A DNA stretch of 64,000 nt, from assembly GCF_029962835.1 (NCBI RefSeq), contig NC_080574.1, forward strand, positions 41,346,501-41,410,500, in the 5' to 3' direction. The translations under genes were made by a program, and so were the position numbers. Source of the DNA: Magnolia sinica. Its lineage: Eukaryota; Streptophyta; Magnoliopsida; Magnoliales; Magnoliaceae. Positions 12,041 to 23,935 of this stretch are shown one piece after another. Each line of letters begins with the position of its first letter. Within the stretch, counting starts at the first letter, position 1. The notes under the pieces were generated by a model, which did not search any database, was not told the origin of the DNA, and saw only the letters and a list, made by a program, of their open reading frames with translations.

Positions 12041-12152
12041 GTAATCCCAGAGCTGGATGACACCACTATGGAGGCTCGCTAGGATCCATGGCCTATTGCT
12101 GTGGAAGCTCAGCCCCTTTACCCTATTACTTTGTCTCAAATTTCGTCCGCAT
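12041..12152 (-). pseudogene. Coatomer alpha subunit (alpha-COP) N-terminus fragment
   Basis: Starting at an ATG at 12152-12150 (minus strand) the sequence reads MRTKFETK. A two-base loss then creates a stop. In the shifted frame it continues [16 protein letters not shown] and [13 protein letters not shown]. This is the highly conserved first WD40 repeat of alpha-COP, a subunit of the COPI coat for Golgi-to-ER transport. Homology ends at 12041, probably near the end of the first exon. Upstream on the same strand (12300-12440) lies a (CT)n-rich stretch that resembles its 5' UTR. Only about 37 of more than 1,200 residues remain and the frame is broken, so it is a captured, non-functional piece. 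Confidence 0.85.
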
Positions 12153-12337
12153 TCTTCGTCTCTCTTGCTCTCTCAAACCCCTAACAAATTGCAAACTGCA
12201 TCCAAACATCAAAAACCGATTATCCCATTTCACGAAAACCAGCGAATTCGAATTACAAAGTGTAGAATGGGCCCTAGGGTTCTGATCTAGAGATCCGAGG
12301 ACATAGATCTGTAGAGATCAAGGGTTGAGATTCGAGG

Positions 12338-12342
<5 letters not shown>

Positions 12343-12388
<46 letters not shown>
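12343..12388. repeat. (GA)n microsatellite in a 5'-UTR-like stretch
   Basis: About 22 GA units lie upstream of the alpha-COP start on the minus strand. CT-rich leaders are common in plant genes, so this may be the captured leader. Confidence 0.9.
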
Positions 12389-12389
<1 letters not shown>

Positions 12390-12572
12390 ATGCGAGAGAC
12401 AAAGAGTGAGAGGCAATGGCAATGAAGGTATAGGGTTTTTTTTTAAAAAAATATATATATAGAGAGAGAGAGGTTTGTCGGTGCCTTGCTGTACTCAGCG
12501 TTGGTGAAAGGTACACCCAGAGTGCCGGGTAAGCTCTTGTTTGTTGTAGTGCCTATAAGATTCTACAAGGAG

Positions 12573-13012
12573 AAAAAGAGAAACTGTTTATATTTTCTAT
12601 CATTTATGTACATTTCGGGGAGTAGATTCAACTTCATTTATTTTATCTTTGCATGATGGGATACAAACTACGCACTAACAACCAAGTAACGGAGCTCTAG
12701 TCACAATTAGGGTTGTACACGAGTCAAGCTAGCCCGAAAAGCTTGCTCGACTAGGCTCGATTTAGCTCAGATTGACTCGGCTTAAAAGGTTGAAAAAGAG
12801 AAACTGTTTATATTTTCTATCATTTATGTACATTTCGGGGAGTAGATTCAACTTCATTTATTTTATCTTTGCATGATGGGATACAAACTACGCACTAACA
12901 ACCAAGTAACGGAGCTCTAGTCACAATTAGGGTTGTACATGAGTCAAGCTAGCCTGAAAAGCTCGCTTGACTAGGCTCGATTTAGCTCAGATTGACTCGG
13001 CTTAAAAGGTTG
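12573..13012. repeat. 220-bp tandem duplication
   Basis: 12573-12792 and 12793-13012 are nearly identical (start 'aaaaagagaaactgtttata', end 'gactcggcttaaaaggttga'). The duplication includes the left part of the hAT-like element, so it arose after or during that insertion. Confidence 0.9.
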
Positions 13013-13452
13013 AATCAAGGTGAGTCAAGCTTGTTTACTAAAGCTCGAGTTTAGTTCAAGCCAAGTTTGACCATGGTGTATTTCAACTCGACTCGACTCA
13101 AAGCTCGAGGTCGAGCTCAACTCGGCTTGAGTAATATAGTTTAATAATATATATTATATATATTATATTGATATTAAATATATAATATATATATTTAAGT
13201 TAAAAAAGAAAAAGTTAAAACTTAAAAGTTTTTACTAAAAGACCCTACCCGATCTTACCCGTCGCCATTCCCTCTTTTTCTTTCCCTTACCCTACTGAGG
13301 TAAACTCGACTCGAAAGCTTTGGCAAACAAGCCAAGCTTCAATGTTGAGCTCGAGGGCGAGCTCAAGCTTGAGCTCAAACTCCAGTATAGCATAAACGAG
13401 TCAAGCCAAGCTTGGCCCACCTCGACTTGACTCGGCTCGATGTACAGCCCTG
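12928..13452. mobile_element. hAT-like non-autonomous element, 525 bp
   Basis: The ends are tagggttgtaca and tgtacagccctg, an imperfect inverted pair. They are flanked by gtcacaat (12920-12927) and gtcgcaat (13453-13460), an 8-bp duplication with one mismatch as expected for hAT. The interior is rich in 'gactcgagct'-like motifs with an A/T core at 13135-13200. No coding capacity. Confidence 0.7.
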
Positions 13453-14007
13453 GTCGCAATCGAAGTTGTCCAAAAGGTGGACCCCACCTTCAAGATCCAT
13501 TGCTAGCATCAGCAGTATCCTTTTCTTTTAAGCTATACACTGGACAACCATAAAACCTCATTTTGCATGCGTTATTGCCACACATCATTTAACATGCTAA
13601 ATGCTAAAGTCGTTCCTACAAATGGCAGATCACTCACTTGTCATCTTTTCTTTCTCTGTCGTAGATTCCCTGTCTTAAAACTTAGGACAATATGATCATT
13701 CATCAGCCAATCTTGTGCATATAACTTGGACCGCTGCCTAATTTCTATTGACCATTAGTCCATATTGGGGAAATTGACCGTACTAACCTTGATGTATGGT
13801 CAAATTTCCTAAAGAGATTCAACCTTTCAAATATTCTGTAGGTGGCCTTTTGACACGCCTTCGAAAATTACTCAGACCAAAATGTCCTTGTCCTTGTTTC
13901 AGTAGTTGTACAGTTTTTTAGGGAATAAGGAGTTATGTCATATTTAATGCCAAGAAAGTGATGTGTACGGAACCCTTTTTTGGGCTTGGGCAAGGACCAA
14001 ACTCGTG

Positions 14008-15540
14008 AGGCCCACATTAATGTATGTGTATAATCCATGCCGCCCATCCTTTTTGCCATGTCATTTTAGGGCCAGGGCCCAAATATCAGCCGGATCTAGA
14101 GATCGTGTGGGTCACATAATAGAAAATAATGGTGAAAATGGCACCTACTATTGAAACTTTCAAGGCTCCATGTGATGTTTGTTAGAAGTGGACACTGCCC
14201 AAGTCAGGACTTTTTGGGCCCACGCTGAGTTGTCAGACAAGGTGGACGAAATAGATCACCCTATTGTAGGCTTTATGCTATTGTACCAATGGTTATCTTT
14301 TTCATTTGATAGTAAAGGAAGTGAACATGTAACAACCGCGACCCATATAACATGACAACCAAGACCCATATAACATGATAACTACGATCCAAGACAACTA
14401 CGACCCATGACAACCACGACCCATATAACATGACAACCACGACTCATGACAACTACAACCCTTACCACATTACAACCACGACCCTTACCGCATTACAACT
14501 ATGACCCGGGTATGGGCGTGGTTGTCATGAGGTAAGGGTCGTGGTTGTCATGTTATACGGGTCATAGTCTTCATTTTATAGGCCTTGACAATGACCATCT
14601 AGTGGGGCCTACATTGATGTATATGAATAATCCATGCCACCCATCCTTTTTGCCATGTTATTTTAGGGCCTTAGGCTATTGTACCAATGATGATCCTTTC
14701 ATTTGGTAGTAAAGGAAGTGAACATGTAACAACCTCGACCCATAAAACATGAGAACCATGACCCATATAACATGATAAGTACAATCCATGACAACTACGA
14801 CCCATAACAACCACGACTAATACAACATGACAACCACGACTCATGACAACTACGACCCTTACCACATTCCAACCATGACCCGGGTATGGATCATGGTTGC
14901 CATGTTGTAAGGGTCGTGGCTGTCATAAGGTAATTAGGCTATTGTACTAATGGCAATCCTTTCATTTGGTAGTAAAGGAAGTGAACATGTAACAACTGCA
15001 ACCCATATAACATAAGAACCACGACCCATATAACATGATAACTACGATCCATGACAAGTATGACCCATGACAACCACGACCCATATAACATGATAACTAC
15101 GATCCATGACAAGTACGGCCCATGATAACCACGACCCATATAATATGACAACCACAACCCATATAACATAACAACCATGACCCATGAAAACTACGACCCT
15201 TACCACATTACAACCACGACCCATACTGCATTGCAGCCACGACCTGAAAATTTGACCATACATCGATGCCCACACTGATGTATGTGTACAATCCATGCCG
15301 CCCATCCTTTTTGCTGTGTCATTTTAGGGCTAGGGCCCAAATATTAGCATGATCTAATGCTTGTGTGGACCACATAATAGAAAATAATGGTGATAGTGGC
15401 ACCCACTCATTTTGTTAGAAGTGGACATTGCCCAAGTTAAGACTTTTTGGGCCCACGACGAATTGGCCGACAAGGTGGATGGATCGGATCGCCCCATTAT
15501 AGGCCTTAGGCTATGGTACCAATGGCTATCATTTCATTTG
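14008..15540. repeat. Direct copies of an inverted-end segment (14008-14290 and 15270-15540)
   Basis: The block from 'atgtatgtgtataatccatg' to 'ctattgtaccaatgg' occurs twice in direct orientation here, and inverted near 23185-23410. A shorter version starts at about 14605. Confidence 0.75.
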
Positions 15541-15790
15541 GTAGTAAAAGAAGTGAACATGTAACAACCGCGACCCATATCACATGAGAACCACGACCCA
15601 TATAACATGATAACTACGACCCATGACAACCACGACCCTTACTATATTACAACCACGACCCATATAACATGACAACTATGACCCATATAACATGACAACC
15701 ACGACCCATGATAACTACGACCTATATAACATGACAACCACGACCCATATAATATGACAACTACGACCTATGACAATCACGATCCATTTT
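14320..15790. repeat. Minisatellite 'acaaccacgacccatataac' clusters
   Basis: The unit of about 21-23 bp (acaaccacgaccc + atataacatg or ttaccacatt) repeats in four clusters near 14330-14560, 14725-14935, 14990-15245 and 15565-15790. Each starts after the leader 'gtaaaggaagtgaacatgta'. Units are degenerate and partly palindromic with the inverted 'gggtcgtggttgtcatg' form at 14515-14560. Confidence 0.85.
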
Positions 15791-16244
15791 TGGTAGTGTA
15801 AATGGATCAAAGGCTACAGATTAAATCCGTGGTATAATCCAATTGATATTTGGATATGCTTTAATTTTGGGCTCAACCCCTTAAATTAGATGGAAAAATG
15901 GATGGACGGGGCCCAACCAAGTACTCAATCTGATTTCCTCTCTCTAGCACAACTTATGTTGGGAAAAAGCTTACATGAGTGAAAGAAAAATGGGCACGGA
16001 TTGCTACTGACAAGTTGAGTATACAAACTGCGGATTGCTAGAAGTGGATAGGAGTCTTTTGCATAATGGGAGTCTTTTGCGTTGAAAATTTTCCATGATG
16101 GGAGTCTTTTGGATTGAAAATTTTCCGTGATGGGAGTTTATCTTAATAAGGAATGGAGAATGCGCTTTGTGATTATTATTTTTTTAATCCAAAATTACCC
16201 TTTGCGAGAGACATTTTCTCCATTGCGTTATACACATCCCAACT

Positions 16245-16700
16245 TTTAACATGGGGCACTTCTTTGAGCCCACCATGATGTATGTGTTTCATCCATTCCA
16301 TTCATCCATTTTTAAAGATCATTTTAGGGCTTGATACCAAAAATGAGAGGAATATAAATCTCAGGTGGACCACAACATAGGAAAACAATAGTGATTGGAT
16401 ATCCACCATTAAAATTCTCTTAAGGCCCAATGTACTGTTTATTTGACATCCAATCTGCTGATTAGGTCATATAGACCTAAATGAATGGAAAAAACAAAGA
16501 TCAGCTTGATCTAAAACTTTTATGGCCCCCAAAAAGTTTTTAATGGTCGATGTTCATTCAACACTGTTTTCCTGTAATGTGGTCCACTTAAGATTGAGAT
16601 ATACCTCATTTTTGCTCTCATACCATAAAGTGATCTAGAAATATAAATGGATGGCATGGATGAAACACATACATCATGGTGGGGCCCACATAGGACCGAC
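16245..16700. mobile_element. Small inverted-repeat element of the 'gtgggccccaccatgatgtatg' family
   Basis: The ends 'gcccaccatgatgtatgtgt' and its approximate reverse complement 'acatacatcatggtggggcc' bracket a non-coding, roughly symmetric body ('aaaacttttatggcc' in the middle). This is one of many copies in the window. Confidence 0.7.
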
Positions 16701-16741
16701 CACAGTCATTGGCTGGTGACAGGGGAGTAGCTAATCTGTTT

Positions 16742-17358
16742 CTGCGGACGCAGATTGGATACTAACAGTTTGAGTAGCGAGACTCGCTATTGAAGTTATG
16801 TCACCAAGTTATGAGGGCCCCATCATGATGTATGTTTTATATCCATGCTGTCCATCCATTTGGAAATATAATTTTAGGTAAAGATCCAAAGAATGAGTCA
16901 AATCCAAAGCTCCAGTGGACCTCACCACAGAAAAGAGTAGGGAGAGTGACACCCACCATTAAAAACTTAAATAGGCCAAAAAAGTTTTTGATCAAGCTAA
17001 TATTTGTTTTGTTTTTTTGTTTTTTTGTTTTTTTTTTTTGTTTTTTTTTTTGTTTTTTCCATGTATGTGTTAACTTGTGAACAAGTTAGATTTCAAATAA
17101 AAATCACGATGAGCCTTAGGAAGGTTTCAATGGTAGGCATCAATCTCCCCACTGTTTTTTGTGGTGGGTCAACTACGTATTTGGATCTGCCTTATTCTTT
17201 GACTCACGCTCTAAAATTAAATCTACAAATAGATGGACGGTGTAGATAAAGCACATACATCATAGTGGGTCCACATACATCATAGTGGGCCCATGGAACT
17301 TGATGACGTGACTTCAATAGCGAATCTCGCTATTCAACCTGTTAGTAGCTAATCCGCA
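16742..17358. mobile_element. Same small-element family, extended inverted ends
   Basis: Beyond the usual ends, the inverted match extends through 'agcgagactcgctattgaag' against 'cttcaatagcgaatctcgct', and out to 'ggatactaacag' against 'ctgttagtagctaatcc'. It includes a T-rich low-complexity tract (about 17005-17056). A second copy with the same extended ends lies at 47930-48470. Confidence 0.7.
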
Positions 17359-18059
17359 TTCAAGTAGAATGCAGAATGGTTGGTGTACCTCACACCAACT
17401 ATATAGCTGCTGTATTGACATCAACAAGTTTACGGGTCCCATCATGTAATGCCTCGTGTTTTCAGGACCCGGGTATATAACTTGTTTCCCAAAAAACCCA
17501 AGTATTAGCTAATAAAAATCAGTGTAAATTTGAACCGTTTTTCATTAATCAGAGTTAACAACAATGAAGTTAGAATAAACCATACATTGTATAAAAACAT
17601 TTTGATCATTACAAAATTCCAAATGTAGCGCCCATATAGGACTTATACAATTCCAAATATAAAGTTCATTAAACAGGAACAAAAATGTATCATTTAATGA
17701 TGGAGCTCTATATGGGCCGTAGGGACCCCGTCTAGCTCCTCAGCTACCTAATCTGCTCTAGCACCCTGTGAATAGCATCGGCTCGCCCTATACCTGCATC
17801 AACTATTACATTTTGATAGCGTTAATGACTATCGTAGTGAGGAGCACCCTCTAAGATTACGCACTAATCATCCATAATTCAATATAGATTGCAAGTCATG
17901 AAATTAGATACATTAAACTGGGCATTTCATAGTCGTACTCATATTAAGAAAATCAAATTAATCAACAGAATCTCATCATAAGCAGAATATAATGGCAGTC
18001 GTAATGCAAGGAAATATGCCCAGATAACCAAACAATTAACCAATACAACTTTTTATTAC

Positions 18060-18720
18060 ACCCCAGAATTGCATTTGTACGTGAACTCCGCAAGATGACT
18101 AGAAAATCGATAAGCGAACTTCAGCTCCACCCGAAAATCATGGTACAAGTGAACTCCAGAAATCAACCTTCAAACCTCTTCTTCATCCGGAGATCATGTC
18201 ATACGTGAACTCTGCAAGATGGCTAGAAAATCGATAAACGAACTTCAGCTCCACCTGAAAATCATGGTACGACTGAACACCGTAGATGAAGAGACAAACA
18301 TACAAACCCTAGACCACCTGAAAATCATGTCGAATGTGAACACCGCAAGATGGCTAGAAAATTGATAAGCGAATTTCAGCTCCACCTAGAAATCATGGTA
18401 CGACTGATCACTACAAGATGACTAAGAAAACAAACATACAAACCCTAAACCACCTGAAAATTATGTCGTACGTGAACACCGCAAGATGGCTAGAAAATCG
18501 ATAAGCGAACTTTAGCTCCACTCGGAAATCATGGTACGACTGAACACCGCAAGATAGCTAGGAAAACAAACATATAACTATAGACCACTCGAAAATCATG
18601 TCGTACGTGAATATCGTAAGATGACTAGAAAATCAATAAACGAATTTCAACTCTACCTGTAAATCATGGTATGACTGAACTCCACAAGATGGCTAGGAAA
18701 TAACAGGGTATGCGAACATA
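18060..18720. repeat. About 5 tandem units of 123-136 bp inside the candidate LTR
   Basis: The anchor 'gcaagatggctagaaaat' recurs at about 18090, 18213, 18345, 18481 and 18615. Each is followed by 'aacttcagctccacc' and 'aaatcatggtacgac'. Confidence 0.85.
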
Positions 18721-19389
18721 ACCAACAAGCCACAAAAGGGTACCAATAGGCCATCAAAGCCATGTGGGCAAATATAAGATCTAAACCATATAAGCAATGT
18801 GCGGTCCAAGCCATGTAAGGTAAGGTGTGATCCAAGCCATGTAAGGTAAATAGGGACCGCATGATAGTAAGTCCATGATAGGTTCCATTCATTCCATCAC
18901 TTAAGTGCAAATGGTAACATGTGGTTAATCAATGCACGTACAACTAAAGAAAATAACATGTTATCATCAAACCATTTGTGCATGTTATAATTAAAGAGAG
19001 ATGCCTATCATCCAACACATGAATTAATTTCACAACAAATTAGCACATTCAATAGCAAGGTAAGTAATTTGATTAGAGGAATCGTGTCATCATCTATATC
19101 CAGATTGATAAAATTAAGTAAGAAGCTCAAAGGGTGAGTCCTCACCTTGGTCAAACAACCCAGTTATGTGTGGCCTACTAGGTAGCACGGATGTTGCCCG
19201 ATCAAGTCAAACCTAATCGATAAACATGTGACCATGACTTAATCAAAACATCAAAGAAGATAGTAAATACTTAGCTTTTATGGTCAGTGTACTTAAAGAA
19301 ACAAATGAAGTGAGTTGTGATTTACCTTGACTCAATAGCCTAACTTGGCAACTCAGATCTGGGCAAAACGACAAGTCGTGGATTCAACT

Positions 19390-20280
19390 ACGACCCGTAT
19401 AGTCGACTCACTCCCTCTCGCTCTCTTCTCTACCCTCTTTCACTTTCTCACTCCCTTCCTTTTCTTTTCTTTTTTTTGTTCTTTCCTTTTATTATTGCTG
19501 GAACGTCTAGCCAGAATATGGACTGAGTCAACTCGGACTCAACTCGTCAGCGAGTTGACTTGACTCGCAACTCTCTCTCTTCTCTTCCTTACTCTTTCTC
19601 TCTCCCTTTTTTTTCCTTGCTGGAATCCCAGCTGGACTAGGCCACTCGACCCAGTCAACGCAGTCCCAAAACCGAGTCGACTCGGCTTTTGACCAGACAG
19701 CAGCCCTCTCTCTCTCTTTCCTTCCCTGTTCCTTCTTCCTTTCTTCTTCCTTTCTCCTTCCTTTCTTCCTCTAGCTTAGAGAGGTCCGGCAACCTCCGGA
19801 CTAGACCTAGCAACGACCCAACTGGGTACCGAAGTGAGTCAGGTCGGCGGGTCAGCTCGACTCGCCAGCGTCTCTCTCTCTCTCTCTGCCCTTTCGTCCC
19901 CTGTTTCTCCCTCTCTCTTTCTTTCTCGTCCTTTCCTTCATTCCTTTTCTTCTGGATGTGTTCAATAGGGCCTGGACGAGGCTAGGCAAGGGCCGAAACT
20001 ACCAACATTTGAACTGGCTCGACCGAGTCAGCTGGTGCGGCAGCAACGTCTCGAACAAGCTCTCCCTCACTTCCTTCTTTCTCTCCTGCTGTCTCTTTCT
20101 CTCCACTTTCTTTTTCTTTCTTTGTCTGCTGCTCTTTCTCTCCTTTTCCTTAGAAGAGCATGGACCGTGCTGGGATTCAGCCCAACCGCTGTGGTGCGGC
20201 AGGAAGAGAGCGACGCTTTCGGTTCTGTCTCCCTCTCGCGCTTTCTTTCCCCCTTTTTTTTTTTTTTCTTCTTCTTTTGG
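19390..20280. repeat. CT-rich low-complexity blocks alternating with 'gactcgactc' motifs
   Basis: Several 80-120 bp pyrimidine tracts alternate with short GC-richer blocks containing 'actcggactcaactcg'-type sequence, as loose repeats of about 230-290 bp. Long open frames here are low-complexity artefacts. Nothing coding is supported. Confidence 0.7.
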
Positions 20281-22085
20281 ATAGTTGCCCTAAAATGGTG
20301 GGGTTTTATAAGCCACGCGAATCCTCATTTAGAGGTCCGAATGCTAATCATCGGATTAGCAACAAATTGCATTTTCACTTGAGTTAAATGCCTCAAGAAA
20401 TGCTGTCTGTGTGGAATCCTTTGTGTCTGGTTATAAGGTGTTTATACGGATGTTTTTTCGGTACAATGGTCCACCTGATGGACGATTCAGATTGACGAAT
20501 GGGCCACATCCCACGCAGGTGGGTCTTCCGCAGGAGTGGGGAAGATGACGGCCTCATTAATGGCAGATTCGTGTCTGCGGGGTGATCTTCCGATATGAGT
20601 CTTATAGATGGTTTGGATTTGTGACCCTTGGACATTATGGGACCCACCAGATGGGTGCTCATTAGTGCATTTGCTTGATGGTTTCATTTGCAACGTGCAG
20701 CGGCGGAAGGAGAAGCTCTTATGATAGCTATGAAGCCCTAAGCTGAGGTGGAATGGAGGGCTAAGATCTTCACAATGGAGGGTCAAGATTTCAGCAGCCA
20801 GAGAACGCAGCTAGCCAGCGTGTAAAGTGGAAGAAAGTGAGAAAATTCCGTTTTTGGGAGAAATTCAGCCGCACACACCCGATTTGTGCTTGAGCTCGTG
20901 TGCACATCCGTGCGATCCAATGGGTGAAACCAACTGATATTGGATGGGCTCTGGGTCCTTTATAATATGAACGGTTTGGATCCTACATATACTTGATCAT
21001 GGTGGAGCCACATCGTTCGCAATGGGTGAGGTAAATTCAAATTTCGTTCGGGCAGCTAAAAGAAAGGAAGGAGAATTCTTCGTTATTTCGGCAACCGGCG
21101 GGTAAGAGCCAGGTTGACCGAAAATAATGTCCGGTGCACAGCGGTTGTGCACACGATCGTGCACACGCAGTTTGAATGCGGGGTCCACAAGAGGTTCGGG
21201 GTAAATCTACTCCGTTCATCTATTTTTTCAGCCCGTAGTAGGGCCCTGTCCAAAGAATAAGGCAGATCCAAGTCTTAGGTGGGCCATACTTAGTTTTACC
21301 ATCAATTCTAGTCAATCCAATAGTCGGATTGTTTTCAATTCGACCATCAACGGCCAAAATGTCCTAAGGGATCATTTGTAGGTCTAAGCACACCATCATA
21401 GGTTATTATTCAAGTAATATATAAATTTTAATCTTTACATGTAAATATATCTATATATATGTTTGTGTATCATAATCATGTTGTGGGTTAGGTTATTAAG
21501 ACCATCCATCTCATGCTTTAATATTGTTAATATACATGAATTGTATGGACATTAGTGAAAAGAAACAAAGATTAATATATATTATTGTGTATTGTTTGTA
21601 TAATTATCTTTTTCTTATGTTAAAATATTAAATTGTTTGAAATATGCTACTTATTATAAATTTCATTAATCTTTGTAATATAAATTTTATGATTTGTAAT
21701 TTATATAAATGATTTTACAAATGTATAATTATAATATGGGTTACAATTATATATCATTTTATCATGAATTTTTTAAATATTTACAAAGTATGTAAATAGT
21801 GTTTCATAGTGTATAACCATGTTGTACTATAGTATTTAAAATTTCATTTACCTTTCTCTCATTATTCATGTGGGTCAAAATACAAGGGTCTCAACTTACG
21901 GTTATCAATTTATTAATCATTGGATTTGTGAATTTAATATCCCAACTGTTGAGTTTTAGTGATGAGTTGTGAGAGTTAAGACTTATTACGTAATAATTGG
22001 GTTTTGTGTACTCTTATATAGATGTGAAATTTTATTTTATAATGGTAATACCCGAGTATGTAAAAGTACGGGGTGTTACACATCA

Positions 22086-22470
22086 TGAGGTATGTGTTAT
22101 ATCTAAATAGTCCATCCATTTGGGGAGATCATCCTAAGGCTTGAGATGAAAATAAGACAGATCTAAAGATAAAGTGGACTGCACTATAAAAAGTAGCGGG
22201 GGATTGAACGTCTACCATTGAAATCCTTTTGGGGTCACAGAAGTTTTGGATCAACATGAAATTTGTTTTTTCCTCTTCATACAGGTATTTGTGATCTTAG
22301 GAACAGATTAGATGGAAAATAAACGTTATGGTGGGCCATACAAATTTTTTAACGGTGAAAATCATTATCCCATCGCTGTTTTTAGTGTGGTCCATTTGAG
22401 CTTTGGATATGATTCATTTTTTGGATAATGCTCTAAAATAATCTCTAAAAATTGATGAACGGTTCGGATA
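22086..22470. mobile_element. Right part of small inverted-repeat element interrupted by the solo LTR
   Basis: The sequence continues the family pattern ('gaggtatgtgttatatctaa') that breaks off at 17444 ('gggtccca'). The two halves join cleanly across the candidate LTR. Confidence 0.65.
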
Positions 22471-23115
22471 TGATAACATGATAACCACAACTCCTATAAC
22501 ATGATAACTATGACCCATATAACATGATAACTACGACCCATATAACATGACAACTATGACCCATATAACAAGACAACCACGACATATATCAACCATGACC
22601 CATATAACATGACAACCATGACATATATCAACCATGACCCATATAACATGACAACCACGACCTATATAATATAACAACTACGACCCATGACAACCACGAC
22701 CCGGGTGACAACTACAACCTATATAACATGATAATCACGACCCATAAAACATGACAACTACGACCCATGATAACCATGACCCATATAACATGACAACCAT
22801 GACTCATAAAAACCACGATACATATAACATGACAACCACGACCCATATAACATGACGACTTCAACCCTTGCTACATGACAATTACAATCTATTTGAAGGG
22901 TTGTGGTTCACATGCATAATGGATCGTAGTTTTCATCCACAAAGGGTCATGGTTGACAACAATGATATATAGTGCATGTGAACCACGACACACTGTGGAT
23001 AACAACCACGATCCATATAACATGACAACCACGACCCCATATAGCATGGTAAAGGTCGTGATTGTAATGTGGTAAGGGTCGTGGTTGTAATATAGTAAGG
23101 GTTGTGGTTGTCAGG
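22470..23115. repeat. Minisatellite 'acaaccacgacccatataac', second cluster
   Basis: This is the same unit as at 14.3-15.8 kb. The last part (22900-23115) is on the opposite strand ('gggtcgtggttgtaatgtgg'), consistent with its position in the inverted right arm. Confidence 0.85.
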
Positions 23116-23935
23116 TTGATGTGATCAATAACTTGTTTATTTTTAAATAATAGGAGTCGAGACTCACCATAGAGTGATATATTCCATCCACCTTGTTGGC
23201 CAGCTCACTGTGGGGCCAAAAAGTCTTGACTTGGGCAGTGTACACTTCTAACAAGCATCATAGTGAGCTTGGAAAGTTTCTACAGTCATCATTATTTTCT
23301 ATTTTCTGACCCACACGAGCACCGAATCAAGCTAATATTTAGGCCTTGCTCCTAAAATGACACGACAAAAAGGATGGGCGACATGGATTATACACACACA
23401 TCAATATGGGTTCATATGGATCGTTGTTTGTATGTGCCATAATTGATCGTATTATATGGGCCGTGGTTGTCATGTTGCATAGATCATGATCCCAAAAATG
23501 AGAATAATATAAATCTAAGGTGGACCACAACATAGGAAAACAGTAGTGATTGGATATCCACCATTAATCTACACTCATTCAACACTATTTCCTATAATGT
23601 GGTCTACTTGAGATTGGGATATACCTCATTTTGGGTTTCATACCATAAAATGATCTATAAAAATATATGGACGACATGGATGAAACGCATACATGGTGGT
23701 GGGGCTCATCGACCACCGAGCACTAGCCATTAGCTGGTGGCAGGGGGAGTACCGAATCCATGTTGAATTATTCACTCCAGGACCGTACGACTTCTGAAAC
23801 AAGGACGGGTATTTTCATCTGAAACAATATCTAGAAGTTGTCAAAAGGTTACTCTTGGGATATCTGGAATGAAGTACCTCCTGAAGTAATTTGACCAAAC
23901 TTTGAGGTGAGTATGGTCAAATTCCCTACATATTG

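Larger units (their letters stand above)
9079..12551. mobile_element. Probable non-autonomous CACTA element 2 carrying host-gene pieces
   Basis: The left end reads CACTATATGAAAAAGG, followed by 'gcgccgg'-type subterminal repeats to about 9330. The right end (12480-12551) has 'gtgccggg' motifs and closes with tttgttgtagtg. Flanking triplets are ccc and cct, so the 3-bp duplication is imperfect. The left 455 bp is the inverse of the element 1 terminus. No transposase is visible. Inside are antisense pieces of ADP-glucose pyrophosphorylase and alpha-COP. The pairing of these two ends into one element is inference. Confidence 0.6.
17445..22080. mobile_element. Candidate solo LTR, 4.6 kb, with 5-bp target duplication
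   Basis: It starts TGTAATGCC and ends GGTGTTACA, the short inverted TG..CA ends of an LTR. It is flanked by catca at 17440-17444 and 22081-22085. The flanks join into an uninterrupted small inverted-repeat element. No part of the interval is directly repeated as two LTRs and no gag or pol motif is visible, so a solo LTR is favoured over a full element. The sense strand is undetermined. Confidence 0.65.
13763..23935. mobile_element. About 10-kb unit with long degenerate inverted ends
   Basis: The left end (from 'ggggaaattgaccgtactaa') and the reverse complement of the right end (near 23780-23935) share the same order of blocks: 'atggtcaaatttcc', 'ccttttgaca', 'gtccttgtttcagtagttgtac'. Further in, 14008-14290 is inverted at 23185-23410, and the 'acaaccacgaccc' minisatellite occurs on both sides. 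A target duplication was not identified. Later insertions fill the middle. It may be a foldback or long-TIR DNA transposon, and the class is uncertain. Confidence 0.55.

Noticed and set aside
14320..15790. A CRISPR-like array from the regular 'acaaccacgaccc' repeats.
   Set aside because: Units are adjacent, degenerate and without unique spacers of constant length; the context is a plant transposon arm.
19345..20387. Several overlapping open frames of 70-115 codons.
   Set aside because: They translate CT-rich tracts into Ser/Phe/Leu runs on several frames at once, with no domain or codon signal.
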